A DNA stretch of 64,000 nt from Dendrobium chrysotoxum (Eukaryota > Streptophyta > Magnoliopsida > Asparagales > Orchidaceae): positions 30,745,774-30,809,773 of the forward strand of contig CM034314.1 in NCBI GenBank assembly GCA_019925795.1, given 5' to 3'. This document shows positions 11,753 through 23,622 of this stretch, one piece after another (position 1 is the stretch's first letter; each line of letters starts with the position of its first letter). The position numbers were made by a program, and so were the translations under genes. A model generated the notes under the pieces. It was given only the letters and a program-made list of their open reading frames with translations, made no database searches and was not told the origin of the DNA.

Positions 11753-12888
11753 CTAATAGAGAGGCGAATCCTGATCAGATGGAGGAGATGGTGGTGGATG
11801 AAAGTAGCTCTGAATGGTGGCGAACTGCTCACCAAACCAGGCCATGTCCTGGTCGTGCTGCTGTTGTTGGTGAGTCATAAATGAATTGAGCGAGCAACAT
11901 CCTCAGTGTGCTGCTACTACTAGGCAACCACGTAGGAGTCAAAGCGGGCCTCTCACTGGTCAAAACGCTGCACCAAGTGATTTAAGGGTGATGCTATACA
12001 GAGAGGAGCAGGTGCAGCAGGTGTAGTAGGCTCAGGAGCAGCCTCCCCCTCTTCTCCCACAACATTTACTGCGGGCTCCGGATGAAGTCTAGTACTGTCG
12101 AGAGTATGAAAAGAGCTGTTGGAGAAGAAGATAGGTGGGATTCTGGCTGGATCTTGATATTGAAAATTATAGTTTGTTTCCAGGGCATAGTGGATGAGAT
12201 GTCCTAAAGCTAGATCAGGGCGTCTCCTGTGGCCCGGATCCCTAATGGTAATCAGTTGTTCAATGTTACAAAAAATTAAATCAGTGGCATTAAAGTCATG
12301 ACGGGCCATGATGTAGTAGGTAGTTATGGAGAGCAAAGGATTGATGTGGTTACGGTCCCCAGCCTTAGGAATGATGGAGGAGCGAAGGACATGTTGGATT
12401 GTCCTATCATCCTTGACTGGGGAGGAATAGGCCTGGCCGTAGTATTGGGAATTTATGTTTCTAAGGAAGTGGTTGGGGACACTCTAATTAAAGTCAAGGT
12501 TAGATGCTAAGATATGAAGCTTGTCACCATAAATGCATAGTTGAAGAATGTTATGAAAGTCGTGGTGGGTTAATTCTACAGGTCGTTGATTAACAAAGGA
12601 CTAAAGCGCGGAGTAATCAGAGGTAATGCAAAGATTCACAAAGAAAACTCTAAGAAGTTCAGTGCTAAAAGGAAAAGCCAGTCTAAGGATGAAGGTGAGG
12701 GATGTGTGAGTGAACAGATCAAGTACCGGATAGGTGAGGGTCTGTGGGTTCACAGTTTTGGAGATCATGATCCCAACATCATGATATCTTTAAAATGCAG
12801 CTTGATCAGCTGCATCAGGAAAGCTGGGATCGGTGGTTCCCTTGGAGGAACTAGCACCATGATGCTGAGAGCATTTACCACCAGCCAT
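11753..12888 (-). pseudogene. Accessory ORF of element D (after pol)
   Basis: Read on the - strand from an ATG at 12888 (MAGGKCSQHHG) to a stop at 11753-11755, about 375 codons with several in-frame stops. The longest open part is 11953-12336. It begins with a Ser-rich segment, then a mostly helical, Leu-rich body (TLTYPVLDLFTHTSLTFI; RTIQHVLRSSIIPKAG; RPDLALGHLIHYALE), an acidic/Pro/Ala linker, and a tail ending SPPSDQDSPLY. The same protein, same start and same tail occur in element C at 25496-26622, so it was a real gene. The body resembles the 'putative plant transposon protein' class by pattern; that is inference. The position matches the envelope-like ORF of some Sireviruses, but no signal peptide or membrane segment is evident. 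Confidence 0.75.
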
Positions 12889-12950
12889 TAGAAGATGAGG
12901 AGATGAAGAATCGAGGGAAGAATGGTGAAAAGTGCTGAAGAAAATGGCTG

Positions 12951-12960
12951 TTTAATTAGA
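12951..12960 (-). promoter_or_regulatory. Decayed TATA-like box upstream of D's accessory ORF
   Basis: In element sense TCTAATTAAA, 63 bp before the ATG at 12888. Element C has TATATAA at the corresponding place. The leader between it and the ATG is pyrimidine-rich in both elements. Confidence 0.45.
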
Positions 12961-13405
12961 AATCGTCCAGATCATCTAGGACAATCACCGGATCGTCCAG
13001 GACGATAGGAGAAATTATGACGTCCAGGATGATTTGTCAAAATGGCGGTTGGATCATCCAGGATTATCAGATATTGTCCAGGATGATAAATTATCGTCCA
13101 GGATGATTAGACACAGATGATCATTCCAAGGACACATGCTTAATGACTTTTGACTAAAGGTATCATCCAGGATGATTAGGTGGATCATCCAGGATGATAT
13201 GTAATAAATGCATCAAACGGGCCAAATTTGAATTATCCAGCTGCAGACACATGGATCGTCCAGTACGATCATCAATAATTGGTGCATATCAGCCATTGGA
13301 TCATGGTGGGGATGATTGGAATGGATCATCCAGGATGATGTTGGGATCGTCCAGGACGAAGTCGAATCATCTAGGATGATGTGGGTATTATCCAGGATGA
13401 TGTGA
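12961..13405. promoter_or_regulatory. Internal palindrome array of element D
   Basis: At least ten palindromes of the LTR type. Examples are 12971-12985 and 12992-13006 (spacer CACCGG), then a group of three near 13052-13107 with 5-bp spacers, and a group of four near 13325-13402 with spacers of 6, 5 and 6 bp. The array lies between the hairpin array and the accessory ORF in element sense. Confidence 0.75.
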
Positions 13406-13902
13406 AGAAAAAGTGAAAAAGAAGAAGGATGGAGAGGAAAGATCAGTGATGCCAAAAACACAAAAAAAAGGAGAATTCAAAATCAAATCAAATAAAAAAT
13501 AGAAACGAGAAAAATATTAGTAAAAACACTAATTTTTTTTAATCGATCAGCTCTAGTGAAACATAATTTTCCTTAATTTTTAATTCAAAAGCCAATAAGA
13601 AGAAAATCGACCACTCTAAAATCCAGAAAAATTTGGAAATACAACTTTCATTACTTCTACCTCGGACACCTTACAGGTTCAAATTCTTTTCAAACAAAAG
13701 TCTAATTCAGAAGAAAAGAAATTAGATTTGAAAAGAGATCCTTTCAAGCCTCATTCTAGAAAAATATCTAATATAACAGTATTACAAAGTAAGGAATCAG
13801 AAATCATGATTTTTTGTCTCAAGCTTTTAAAAATATTAAGTAGTGCATGGATTTTTCTATGAAATTTAAAGATCTGAAAGGGAAGAAAGCTTGTTTCTTT
13901 GT
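13406..13902. other. Noncoding spacer of element D
   Basis: AT-rich sequence between the palindrome and hairpin arrays with no usable frame. It is homologous by eye to the equivalent stretch of element C (about 32506-33000). Confidence 0.6.
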
Positions 13903-14055
13903 GGGCTCATTTTGTCCCTCTTTTTTAATTTGTTTGACGCACTTTGTGCATCTTTTAATTTTTGATACACTTTATGTATCTTCCCAATTTGGCGACATTG
14001 CGCATCATTTAAGTTTTGAGGTTATTGTGCCTTTTTTTTGCGCTCTTTGCGCATC
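13903..14055 (-). other. Hairpin array of element D
   Basis: Six short inverted repeats at about 22-33 bp spacing. In element sense they include GATACATAAAGTGTATC (13964-13980, stem interrupted at one place) and GATGCGCAAAGAGCGC (14040-14055). Equivalent arrays with the same order of units occur in A, B and C. As RNA each unit can fold into a small stem with an A-rich loop. Confidence 0.75.
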
Positions 14056-14699
14056 TTTTACAAGCTTGCTTCCTTTCATAATCGTTAAAAAATCTTAGTT
14101 GTGAAATTATCTTCCAAACCTAAGAGAGGATAAAACTCACTCTCTACAATAAGGAGGGATAATTCACATAGCAAAAACTATACATCATACGATAAGTGTA
14201 ATCACCTGATTAAGAAAAACAAAACAATGATCCAAAACTTCAAAAATTCTATTCATATGAGGTAGATTATTGTAGGAAGATAAAATAGATTTCTATTTCA
14301 AAAACCAACTTTTTAATTTTGAAGAAGATTTTTATCCAAAAGAAACAATACACCATTAAAGGAGTTAGAGGAAAAGAAACAATCATCAACATTTCTTCCC
14401 TTTAATAGATTCAGAGGAGTCAATCACTGCTTATAAGCTTCCAAACAAAAACAAGCAAAACCCTAGTCAGAAATCTAGTTTATCAGCAGTAGTGAGTAGT
14501 GATCTAATTTATAAGAAAAGCAGTAAAGCAAGAACAGGTAGGAAATCACATCAAAATAAATACTCAAATCAGGAAAATAACAAAAATAAAAAGAAAATCA
14601 ACAGAGAATAAAAATAAATAGAAAACAGATAATCAAATCAAACACAAACTAAATGAAATAATAAAAACCAAAAAATTCAGAATTCAGTAATCATCAGAT
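14056..14699. other. Noncoding region after pol of element D
   Basis: About 640 bp of A-rich DNA between the pol stop and the hairpin array, without a frame. It aligns by eye to the same region in C and, in its second half, to the region after gag in A and B. Confidence 0.6.
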
Positions 14700-16600
14700 T
14701 CATGTATTTATGTCAATCACACCCAATCTGGTCCTTAAAATGCTGAATAAGTCAAAGGCCAGTTGTTTAGTAAAGATATCAGCCAGTTGATTTTTAGTTG
14801 CTATATGGTGTAGCTTAATGTCCCCTCTTGTAATATGGTCCCTAATGAAGTGATGCCTTATGTCAATATGTTTAATTCTAGAATGTTGGATTAGATTTTT
14901 AGAAATGCAGATGGCACTGGTGTTATCACATAGAACTGAAATTGTGCCAACAGGTAATCCAAAATCCATAATTTATTGCTTCAACCAAAGAAATTATGCC
15001 ACACAACTTCCTAAGATAATATACTCAGCTTCAGCAGTGGAGAGTGAAACTGAGTTCGACTCGACCAAGAGACTAAAGACTGTCCTATGTATTGGCAAGT
15101 TCCAGACATGCTTATTCTATCCACCCTACATCCTGTAAAATCAAAATCAGAATATCCAATAATCTCAAAAGAAGTAATGTGCCTAGGATACCAGATTCCT
15201 AAGTTTGGGGTCCCTAAGAGATATCTAAGAGTTATCTTAACAACAGTTAGGTGGGACTATTTAGGATCAGCTTGAAACCTAGCATAAAGATAAACACTAA
15301 ATATGATATCAGGTCGGCTAGCAGTCAGGTAAAGTAGTGATCCTATAATTCCTCTATAGTTCTTCTGATCAAAATCCTTATCTAACTGAACAGATGAACT
15401 CATGGGAGTGTTGATTGGCTTGGCTTTGTCCATTTCATATTTTTTCAAAATGTTCTTAGTGTATTTTGATTGATTCAAAAAGGTTCCATCATCCATCTGC
15501 CTTATGCTAAAACCTAAAAAGTAGGGCAATTCTCCCATCATACTCATCTCAAACTCCTTACTTATTATTTTAGAAAAATCATCACATAAGTTTTTATCAG
15601 AAGATCCAAAAAGTATATCATCAACATAGATCTGGACAATGAGTAAATCATCTCTTACTTTCCTCAGAAAAAGGGTGGTGTCTATGCTTCCCTTAACAAG
15701 CTCTCTTTCCAATAGGAATATACTAAGCCTCTCATACCAAGCTCTGGGTGCCTATTTTAATCCATATAAGGCCTTCTTTAATTTGTAAACATGATTAGGA
15801 TATGGGAACTCTCAAAGCCTGGGGGTTGCTCTACAAAGACATCCTCCTTTTTTACCCCATTCAAAAAGGCACTCTTCACATCCATTTGAAAAAGCTTAAA
15901 TCGCTTATAACAGGCAAAGGCTAGTAGCACTCTAATGTCTTCCAATCTAGCTACAGGGGGAAAGGTTTCCTTAAAATTAATTTCTTCTATTTGGTTGTAC
16001 CCCTTAGTAACCAATCTTGCCTTATTCCTAACCACCACACCAGAATCATTCATCTTATTCTTAAAGACACATTTGGTTCCCACAACACTTTGATTTTTAG
16101 GTCTTTCTACTAACTCCCAAACATAATTCCTTACAAATTTGTTCAATTCCTCTTATATAGCTAAGATCCAAAATTCATCAGAAAGGGTTTGATTGATGTT
16201 GGTGGGTTCAATCATTGAGATAAAGGCAGAATGGTTTACTTCCTTCCTAAGTCTATGCCTAGTTCTAACACTTTCAGAAGGGTCTCCTAAGATCAATTCT
16301 TTAGGATGACACGAAGCATATCTCCAATCTCTAGGCATAGTATTTTGAGGTTTTACTCTTTCCTCCAGATTTGTATTTTCAACTCCTTAGGTAATCTCTC
16401 CTATATCTTCTTCTTCCTCAACTCTAGTCTCCTTAGGATCAGATTCATCAAACACTACATGAGTTATCTCCTCTGCTACCAAAGTTCTCTTATTAAACAC
16501 CCTAAAAGATTTCCCCACACTAGAATAGCCAAAGAACACTCCTTCATCAGATTTGAGGTCAAATTTTTCTAAGGATGATTTCCCATTGTTCAGAATGAAA
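14700..16600 (-). pseudogene. Element D reverse transcriptase and RNase H
   Basis: The RT frame 15778-16146 has FKLFQMDVKSAFLNG, the first catalytic-aspartate block of copia RT. The frame 15257-15712 has IVQIYVDDILFGSSDK, the intact YVDD box, then SKEFEMSMMGELPYFLG and GSLLYLTASRPDIIF. RNase H is partial: 14700-14969 reads LCDNTSAICISKNLI, HIDIRHHFIRDHI and NQLADIFTKQLAF, the usual copia C-terminal end, finishing in VIDINT. The joins between frames hold stops and shifts. The N-terminal part (16153-16600) is the integrase-RT linker. The domains copy element RNA into DNA when intact; they cannot do so here. Confidence 0.85.
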
Positions 16601-17310
16601 ACCTTACAGCCAAAGACATGGAGGTGGGATAGGTTTGGAGTTCTACCCTTAATGGTATCATAAGTTTTCTAATTCAAATTGGATCTAACCTTCACCATAT
16701 TCAGCACATAATAGGCAGTGTTTACCGCTTCAGCCCAAAAGTATTTTGGAAGTGAATACTCAGCAAGCATGGCTCTGGCAGCTTCCACTAAGGTCATGTT
16801 CTTCCTTTCAGCTACCCTGTTCTGCTGAGGTGTCCTAGGAGCTAAAAATTATGGCTAATCCCTTGCTCCTCACAGAATATTCCAAATATTATATTTTTAA
16901 ACTCTCCATCATGATCACTATAAATAGTCAAGATCTCACAACCTAACTTCTTCTGAATTCATGTGGAGAAAGATTTAAATTCATCAAATGACTCAGATTT
17001 ATGTGACAAAAATCCAATCTAAGTAAATCTCGAGTAATCAACAACAATCAAAATCTATACACTTTCCCCCTAAGCTGGTAGTGCTAATGGGTCCAAAGAG
17101 ATCCATATGAAGGACTTCTAAAGGTCTAGAGGTGATGATGTCCTTAATGGAGTGGAAATAGGATTGGACTTGCTTCCCTAATTGACAGGCATCACACAGG
17201 TGGTCCTTAGTGAACTTAAGCTTAGGGACACCTCTAACTAAGTCCTTTTGGGTGACTCTTCTAAGGGTTTTCATACTGGCATGACATAATCTCCTGTGCC
17301 ACAATCAAGG
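16601..17310 (-). pseudogene. Element D integrase
   Basis: 17038-17304 reads MWHRRLCHASMKTLRR and HLCDACQLGKQ, the H-H-C-C zinc-binding part of copia integrase. It is followed by PLEVLHMDLFGPIS, with the first catalytic Asp. The rest (about 16601-17037) is shifted between frames, but the 'NRVAERKN' block is present with the catalytic Glu kept, unlike in element C. Integrase inserts the cDNA, leaving the 5-bp duplication seen at the ends of D. The frame is interrupted, so the copy is inactive. Confidence 0.8.
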
Positions 17311-17732
17311 CTCATCAGTAGTAGTTTTTAAGAAAAATGAAGCAACACATTCAATATTATTTAAATCATGCATATAGACATTGTTGATCCTCTTACCCTA
17401 CAAAATAGTGTTATTATTTAAGCTTATGATGTAAGTATTTGCCAGGAACTTGATACTGAAACCCTTGTCACAGAGCTAATTGCTGCTAAGAAAGTTGTGC
17501 TTTAATCCATCTACAAGCAAAATATTTTCAATCAAAAGGTTCTTGGAGTTTCCGATTATACCTGCACCTACCACTTTCCTAGTGGTATTGTCTCCAAGAG
17601 TGACCTTGCCTCCATCCCTGGCCTCAAGTAAAATGAATTAATTTGTATCTCCAGTCATATGTCTTGAACATTCGCTATCCAGGTACCACATGCTCTCATG
17701 AAGCCTTGTGTGAGAGCAACCCTACAAAATCA
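17311..17732 (-). pseudogene. Element D protease
   Basis: The frame near 17640-17700 reads SMWYLDSECSRHMTGDT. This is the copia protease active site, but the usual Asp-Ser-Gly is Asp-Ser-Glu here and in element C. Downstream in element sense the 'GHNLLSISQLCDKG'-like part is recognisable but broken by stops. Protease would release Gag, integrase and RT from the polyprotein. Confidence 0.7.
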
Positions 17733-18760
17733 TTAAACATCAGATTTACAAACCCAAACAAGTTTGGGTTCCTTTTTATGAAAAGAAGAGTGCAATGTAT
17801 GTGTGCTGTGCTGTGAAGCATGTAATTTGGGCCTCCACACCCAATATGTACTATGGTAAATAGTGCAAGTATGAGAGATATATTCTAACATGCCCCAAGA
17901 AAAACATATAACGCCAAGAAAAGGGTTAACTAATCTACGTGGGTGATGGTGCCTCTTCCTAGGTTTGAATGAAACATGCTTTAATGATTTTGAATGAGAT
18001 TCTTCAAAAGGTGGAGGTGCATAAAATTGTACAAAAGTAGGAGGTGTTTCATTTTTCTCATATGTACTAATTTTCATACTTAGAAATTCATTTTTTTTCT
18101 TGAGACTTATAATTTCAAATTTCAAATAATGCTCACTACTATATAAATCAGATGCATGAATTTCTAATTCCTTAAATGCAATTTCTAATTTAACATGTGA
18201 TACTTTTAATGAATCATGCTCAATAGTCAAATTAGATTGCTTTTTATTCAACTCATCGAATTCATCAAGTAATGACATATGATTACTATCAAGTGTAGAA
18301 TGATCTTTAATAAAAAATTCATGCTTTTTTTCCAAGTTTAAGAATTCTAATTTCAGGCTAGCATACATTTTCTTAAGTTTCCTATATGATGAATGGATTT
18401 TTTTAGAAACTTCAAGTAATTGATCATAGGTTAGCTCACTCACCAGGATGATCAGCTGCCATCAAACACAAGTTCGTAGTCTCCTCTTCAGCTTCAGTCT
18501 CAGAGGAGTCAGATGCTGAATCCGCCCAGAAAGCCTTTTGAATCTTCTTCTTGTCCTTTCTGAACTTAGGTTTCTCCTCACCCTTCTACTTACTTGGGTG
18601 AGCCTTAAGTGTAGGATAATCAGCTTTTATATGTTTAAGCTTTTTACATCAAAACAAACAGTATTACATGAACCTTTAAGATTTCTGCTACTCTTACCTT
18701 TGTTTCACTTCTGAAAGTTTTTGTATTTCTTCCTTAGAAAGCTTTTGAATTTTCTAGTGT
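17733..18760 (-). pseudogene. Element D Gag C-terminal coiled-coil region
   Basis: 17733-18443 is an open stretch of 236 residues. Its first 130 residues are heptad-like and charged (YDQLLEVSKKIHSSYRKL; FDELNKKQSNLTIEHDSL), a clear long coiled coil. It is followed by a degenerate CCHC knuckle (VICFSWGMLEYISHTC; the second Cys is Trp and the His is Tyr). The upstream part (18480-18760) holds the acidic WADSASDSSETEAEEE segment and remains of a first knuckle. Extended Gag with a coiled coil is a Sirevirus hallmark; in this genus Gag is known to bind dynein light chain LC8. The gag-only elements A and B end just before this region. Confidence 0.75.
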
Positions 18761-19521
18761 TTAGGCAACATCATCGTTATCAGACTCGAAAGAATCATTG
18801 TTAGTATTGTTAGCCTTCAGCACCACATTTTTCTCCTTCTTCTTCTCACCTACAAAAATTTGTTGTTGGTTCACTCCTTGCTCATAACTAATGAGTGACC
18901 CAAGTAAGTTATGAATAAAATAAGTGTTCAAATCTTTAGATTCAGTAATTACAATTATCTTGGCATCATAAGAAGAAGGAAAATATCTCAAAATTTTGTT
19001 AACTTTCTCATAATTAGAAAGCTCTCTTCCTAAGGCATGCAGGGAGGTGACAATTTGAGTGAACCTAGTATACATTTCAAAAATTGATTTAGTAGGTTTC
19101 ATGCATAAAAGTTCATAGTCGTGAGCAAGATATTCGATCTAGATTACTTAACCTCAGATGTACCTTCATATGTAATGCATAATCTATCCCAGATTTCTTT
19201 ACCCGTAGTGCAAGTAGATACACGCATGTAATCCTCATATTTTAGTGCACAGAAAAAATAGTTCAAGCATTTTGCATTCAATTGTGCTAAATCATGATCA
19301 TTAAATGTCCATTCAGTAAAAGGAAGTTCAGTTTTAACGCCATTAACAAATCTAAACGGTGCTTCATAACCATCTTTAACAAGCATCTACGTGTGATAAT
19401 CTATAGATTGCAAAAAGGTGGACATGCGAGTTTTTCAAAAATCAAAAGGTATGTTATCAAACAATGGTGGTCGTATAATTGAATAACCTTCATCAGTATT
19501 ATGATTAGCAAAGTTAGCCAT
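18761..19521 (-). pseudogene. Element D Gag N-terminal (capsid) region
   Basis: It starts at an ATG at 19521 (MANFANHN...), about 60 bp inside the PBS. Open parts are 19144-19386 (AQLNAKCLNYFFCALK; TTGKEIWDRLCITYEGT) and 18761-19102 (MYTRFTQIVTSLHALGREL; LLGSLISYEQG), the standard copia Gag (UBN2-type) capsid core. Breaks occur near 19390 and 19105-19143. Capsid would assemble the particle. Confidence 0.8.
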
Positions 19522-19564
19522 AGATCAAATTAAAAGTTTTTCAAAACTAGATTTTATGAATCCC

Positions 19565-19576
19565 ACTCTAATACCC
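19565..19576 (-). other. Primer binding site of element D
   Basis: In element sense GGTATTAGAGT next to the 5' LTR, a decayed form of TGGTATCAGAGC, which is complementary to the 3' end of initiator Met tRNA. Element B keeps the exact form. Confidence 0.7.
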
Positions 19577-19578
19577 CT

Positions 19579-21387
19579 TGAAAGTTTGTTAGGGATGTTA
19601 AGCCCTTGTAAACTAGTCCTTAGGCTAACCAAGAGGGGGGGGGGGGGTGAATTCGTTATTTTAAAAATTTATGAGCAAAAATGATTTAGAAAAATCTTTT
19701 TGAAGGTTTTAAAATAATTATAATTTTGCGATGATATGCAAATGTTCAACAATAACAAAATAATTATCACAATCACACAATCATCATTAGAAAAATAAAT
19801 GCGGAAGATAATTAAAAAAAACACACCAGATTTTATAGTGGCTTTGATTAACTTGACCTATGTCACTCCCTGGAGCCTCCCCTCCTGGTATTGCATTAAC
19901 ACTAAGTGACTCTCCTTCTGCTCCCATAGCAAGGCGGAGAAGCCTATACAAAAACTCTTTTCACCAACCCGATGAGGCAGAGAACCTGGACTCCTTTTGC
20001 TTCCTCCTGAAGCAGGCAGAGAACCTAGACTCCTTTCACTTCCTCTTGAAGCAGGCAGAGAACCTCGATCTTCTTGCAAATGTTCCTCCCATAAAGACAC
20101 CAACAAGATAAGAGATGACGACTAGAGAAGACGACTCAGATCCTTGCTTGGAGCAACCTTTGTGAAACTCTCACAAACTCCCCCTCACAAGATCCTCTCT
20201 CTCTCTCCCAAGCTCTCTCTCTCTCTCAAGGTTCTCTCTTGAAAGAAAAGTGGTAAAAGATTTTTATTGTTGAAAGAAAAAGATCTTAAATAGGAGGGCT
20301 TAAAAATTACCCTAAATCTTAACTGGTCGTCAAATATTATCCTCGTCCTATACGGCCAGTAAAAAATCACATGTATCAGCCTTGATGATCTGGTTTCTCT
20401 AGACGATTAGTAGACAAAATTTGTTCATATCATCCCGTATGATTATGCGATCATCCGGGATGATTAGTGTAAATCAGGAATTTCATCTAGAAGATAGCCC
20501 GGGTCGTCCAGGGCAACCTATGCTGGACGATCTCAAAATGACTTGATTGTCCAAGATGATATCTATATCGTCATGTATAATTAGTTTAAAAATGACAATA
20601 TAGTCCTGCACACAGTTGGGGTCGTACAACCAAAACATGTTGGACGATCTCAAAATGACTTGGTTGTCCGAGCTAATATCTCGATCGTCCCGTACTATTA
20701 ATTCAAAATCAGGAATATCATCCAGCACATTTCTTGAATTATCTAGGTGAAGTGCTCTGGACAGTCAGGATTTTGTATGTATCATCCTGGATGATATATG
20801 GCGATCATTTAGGATTATATGATTGTATCAATTAAATATTAATTATTTTCCTTAATTACTAGACTAATTTAGGCATGATTGTAAAAGATCGTCCAGGATG
20901 ATACACGTATCGTCCGGGATGATCAGAATAAATATCTAAAAATAAAAACTTACCTAACTTAATTTGGTGGTTGAGAATTTTTGATTTGAGCCTATCATCC
21001 TGTACGATGGGTATATTACCGAGGATGATCTGCTTAATCAAACTGGCTTAACATGGTCGCCCTAATTAGGGTTTCTATTTTCACTGGATCATCCAGGATG
21101 ATATGAATATCGTCTAGGTTGATACGAATAAAATTTGAAATAGAAACTCTAACTCACTAATACTCCCCCCCTGAGTGTGTGTGTGCAAGGTTACTTAGCT
21201 AGGGGATCGATTACATTACATTTGACTCAAAAAAGGGAAAAATTATATTTAAACACACGCAGACCTAATCTTAAGTTGGCTTGAATTGCATTCGACCTTT
21301 TATACCTGAAATGTTAGCCAACCAAAATAGAACACAGAAATGTTTGTTATCATCAAAATTATAACCCTTAAATCCAGTTTTGCAACA
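19579..21387 (-). repeat. 5' LTR of element D
   Basis: 1,809 bp. On the + strand it begins TGAAAGTTTGTTAGG and ends 'ttttgcaaca' directly before TATGA (21388-21392). A G-run lies at about 19636-19648. The palindromes lie at about 20340-21115, including a clean twin at 20888-20902 and 20909-20923 (spacer ACACGT). Compared with the partner LTR it has many CpG-type differences. Confidence 0.9.
20340..21115. promoter_or_regulatory. Palindrome array in U3 of D's 5' LTR
   Basis: Palindromes ATCGTCC-N-GGACGAT in various stages of CpG decay, partly in twins with 6-bp spacers. This is the LTR that would drive the element, so the array sits upstream of the transcription start. Confidence 0.7.
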
Positions 21388-21392
21388 TATGA

Positions 21393-22030
21393 TATTTTGT
21401 TCAATTTAAAATAAATTTTACTCCTCGTGTGCTATGAAAGGATAAGCTGTTGTTGACTTCTTTGCAGCATACCCGCTGCTGGTGAAATCTCCTCTAAATG
21501 ATGATTTACCTGACAAATAAATCATAAATTTATAGGAATCTTATGATCATGTCTGGGAATTATATTTTGATAGTAAGGCATCCTCCCATTGAGGCAAAAT
21601 ATAAAAATTTACCATCTCCAAAAAAGATAAAATTGGTCTAATTTTTATAACAATAGAAAAAGGAATGATAAATTTCTCCCATTATTTATTAGAGCCTTAT
21701 ACAAGAAATGAGGCTGAGTATGAAGCTCTAATAAGTAGTTTGAAGCTTGCGATATTGATGGACATAAAATAAATCAAAATATTTGTTGATTCTCAGCTAG
21801 TTATTAATCAAATTGCAGGAAACTATAAGATTTTGAATCCAAAACTCCTGAAATACCATCAGTACATAAATCACTTGCTCAAGCAAATTCCTTCTATAAA
21901 TATGTAAATTCCCCATGGAAGTAATTCTTTGGTGAACAACTTAGCAAAGATTACAAAGAAGTTTGTTTGTTCATAAGAAGACTCTATTTCTATAGAAATT
22001 CAGGGTCGTTAGGTCCTAGCTCCCATAGAT
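21393..22030 (+). pseudogene. Gypsy archaeal-type RNase H (Tat lineage)
   Basis: This continues the gypsy element after D. The start reads AVVDFFAAYPLLVKSPLNDDLPDK, of the 'ADFLADHP...DDLPD' type that precedes archaeal-type RNase H in Tat elements. Then follow NEAEYEALISSLKLAILMD and IKIFVDSQLVINQIAGNYK, carrying the Glu and the Asp of the RNase H active site, and a late LVNNLAKI block. This second RNase H is diagnostic for the Tat lineage. Stops and shifts are frequent. Confidence 0.8.
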
Positions 22031-22199
22031 TTTGATCACATCAACAAAAAATCTTTCCAAGTCCTATCTGCCTCTTCGATAACTGATGAAGAAGATGATT
22101 AAAGATAACCATTCATTGATTATCTTTACAATGGCAAGCTCCCTCATGATACATCCCTTACCAATCAAATCGAGAAATGTGCCCTCTCATATGCCATCG

Positions 22200-22780
22200 T
22201 GAATGACACTCTATACCATTAATCATTCAATTAAATGTAGCTCCATTATTTAGAAAAGCAAGTAGCCCTATAGATTGTAAATGAAGTCCATGTAAGACTA
22301 TGCAGTGCTCATCAATTGGGTCCTAAGATGAAAATGATATTTAAAGGACTTAGATATTATTGGCCTACAATGATTGATGATTGCATGAATGTTGTAAAAT
22401 ATTGTCATCATTGCTAAGTTTATGGTGTGATTTTACCTCATCCTCCTAAGATGTTGCATCCCATGATAGCTTCATGGCCTTTTAAGAGTTGGAGCCTGGA
22501 TGTTATCGGGCCTATTGACCCACCTTCTACATAGGTTCATCGCTTTATCTTAGTTGTAAGTGATTATTTTTCCATGTTGGCAGAATTAATTCCCCTACGA
22601 TATGTACCATCACACCATGTCATGAAATTCCTTTTTAACCATATCGTATATTGATTTGGCATAGCCCATAGTATTTTATTCGATAATGGTCCATATTCAA
22701 GTCTTGAAAAATAAATAAATTTATAAAATGCCATGATATTCAATAGAGGTACTCAACTATCTATTGCCCACGGGCTAACA
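22200..22780 (+). pseudogene. Gypsy integrase relic (Tat lineage)
   Basis: It has the zinc-binding part (VRLCSAHQLGPKMKMIFK, then VVKYCHHC) and the core: WSLDVIGPIDPP with the first catalytic Asp, RFILVVSDYFSMLAELIPL, and FGIAHSILFDNGPYSS with the second catalytic Asp. Similarity is lost after about 22780, where 17-bp direct repeats (aacatcatctacatagc) lie at 22787-22803 and 22812-22828. The catalytic Glu region is not present. Confidence 0.78.
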
Positions 22781-22899
22781 TCATCTACATAGCCATGGTA
22801 TGGAGGCCCAGAACATCATCTACATAGCATAATAAATATTCTAACTATATGAAGCGGGACCATAACCCACTTAGGTTCCCAAAATTAAACCTTATTAGT

Positions 22900-23622
22900 T
22901 TTATAGTTTTTCTCTTATAAGAAGTCTAATGAGAGCATATGGTACCTGGACAACAAATATTTATGACATATGATTGGTGATTAAAAATAATTCTTCTAGC
23001 TCGAAGCTAGGAGTTGAGGAAAGGTAACACTTAAACATAACACTACCTAAAAGGTAGTGGGAGTAGGTACAAAAGATAAACCTGATAGCTTTTCCATTAG
23101 AAATGTTTTAGCTATAGAAGGTATAATGCATAAGTCAATTATTCAAAAAATAGATTTAATATTAAGTTTCTTTCTACAAAATACTTGTTAATACTAAATG
23201 GTATAACTGTATTAGATGGCTTAAGGATTAGCTATGTACACATGATTGATCTAAACTTCATTAATAAGTCTAATGAAGTTTGCTATTTAAAGTCCACTAT
23301 TTATGAATCATGGTTGTAGCATAGGAGACTATGCCATGCAAGCACGAGGACTCTTATAAAAATCACTCATTCAGAATTGGTTAGAGGCATTCCTAAGTAA
23401 GATTTTTTTAATGAACATCTTTATGATGCATGCCAGTTGGGAACTAAACGAGATCTTCATTTTATTCTCTTAAGGAGGTAGTCACCACTAGACCTTTAGA
23501 ATTACTTCATATGAATTTGTTTGGACCTATTAGTATAATGTGTCTAGGAGGGAAATATTTTGGATTTATAATCATTCATGCTTATTTGAGCTACAGTTGA
23601 GTTAAATTCCATGTGAATAAAG
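22900..23622 (+). pseudogene. Copia relic J, protease to integrase (left half)
   Basis: Degenerate copia pol. Near 22930 it reads ESMWYLDNKYL then HMIGD (protease active site, third residue Lys). Near 23490-23600 it reads TTRPLELLHMNLFGPIS and GGKYFGFIIIHAYLSYS (integrase). It is of the same lineage as C and D but more decayed. It is interrupted by element C at 23623 with duplication TAAAG. No gag is visible to its left. Confidence 0.75.

Larger units (their letters stand above)
9689..21387 (-). mobile_element. Element D: full-length Sirevirus-like copia retrotransposon
   Basis: An 11.7-kb element on the - strand with LTRs at 9689-11476 and 19579-21387. It is flanked by a perfect TATGA duplication (9684-9688 and 21388-21392). 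In element sense it runs: LTR, PBS, gag with coiled coil, protease, integrase, RT, RNase H, hairpin array, palindrome array, accessory ORF, two polypurine tracts, LTR. The gene order (integrase before RT) is copia. The size, the Met-tRNA PBS, the coiled-coil Gag and the repeated polypurine tracts fit Sirevirus/Maximus. The LTRs differ more by eye than those of C, so D looks older. All coding parts are broken. Confidence 0.92.

Noticed and set aside
12298..12891. Open frames on the + strand over element D's accessory ORF.
   Set aside because: They are shadows of the - strand accessory ORF, as above.
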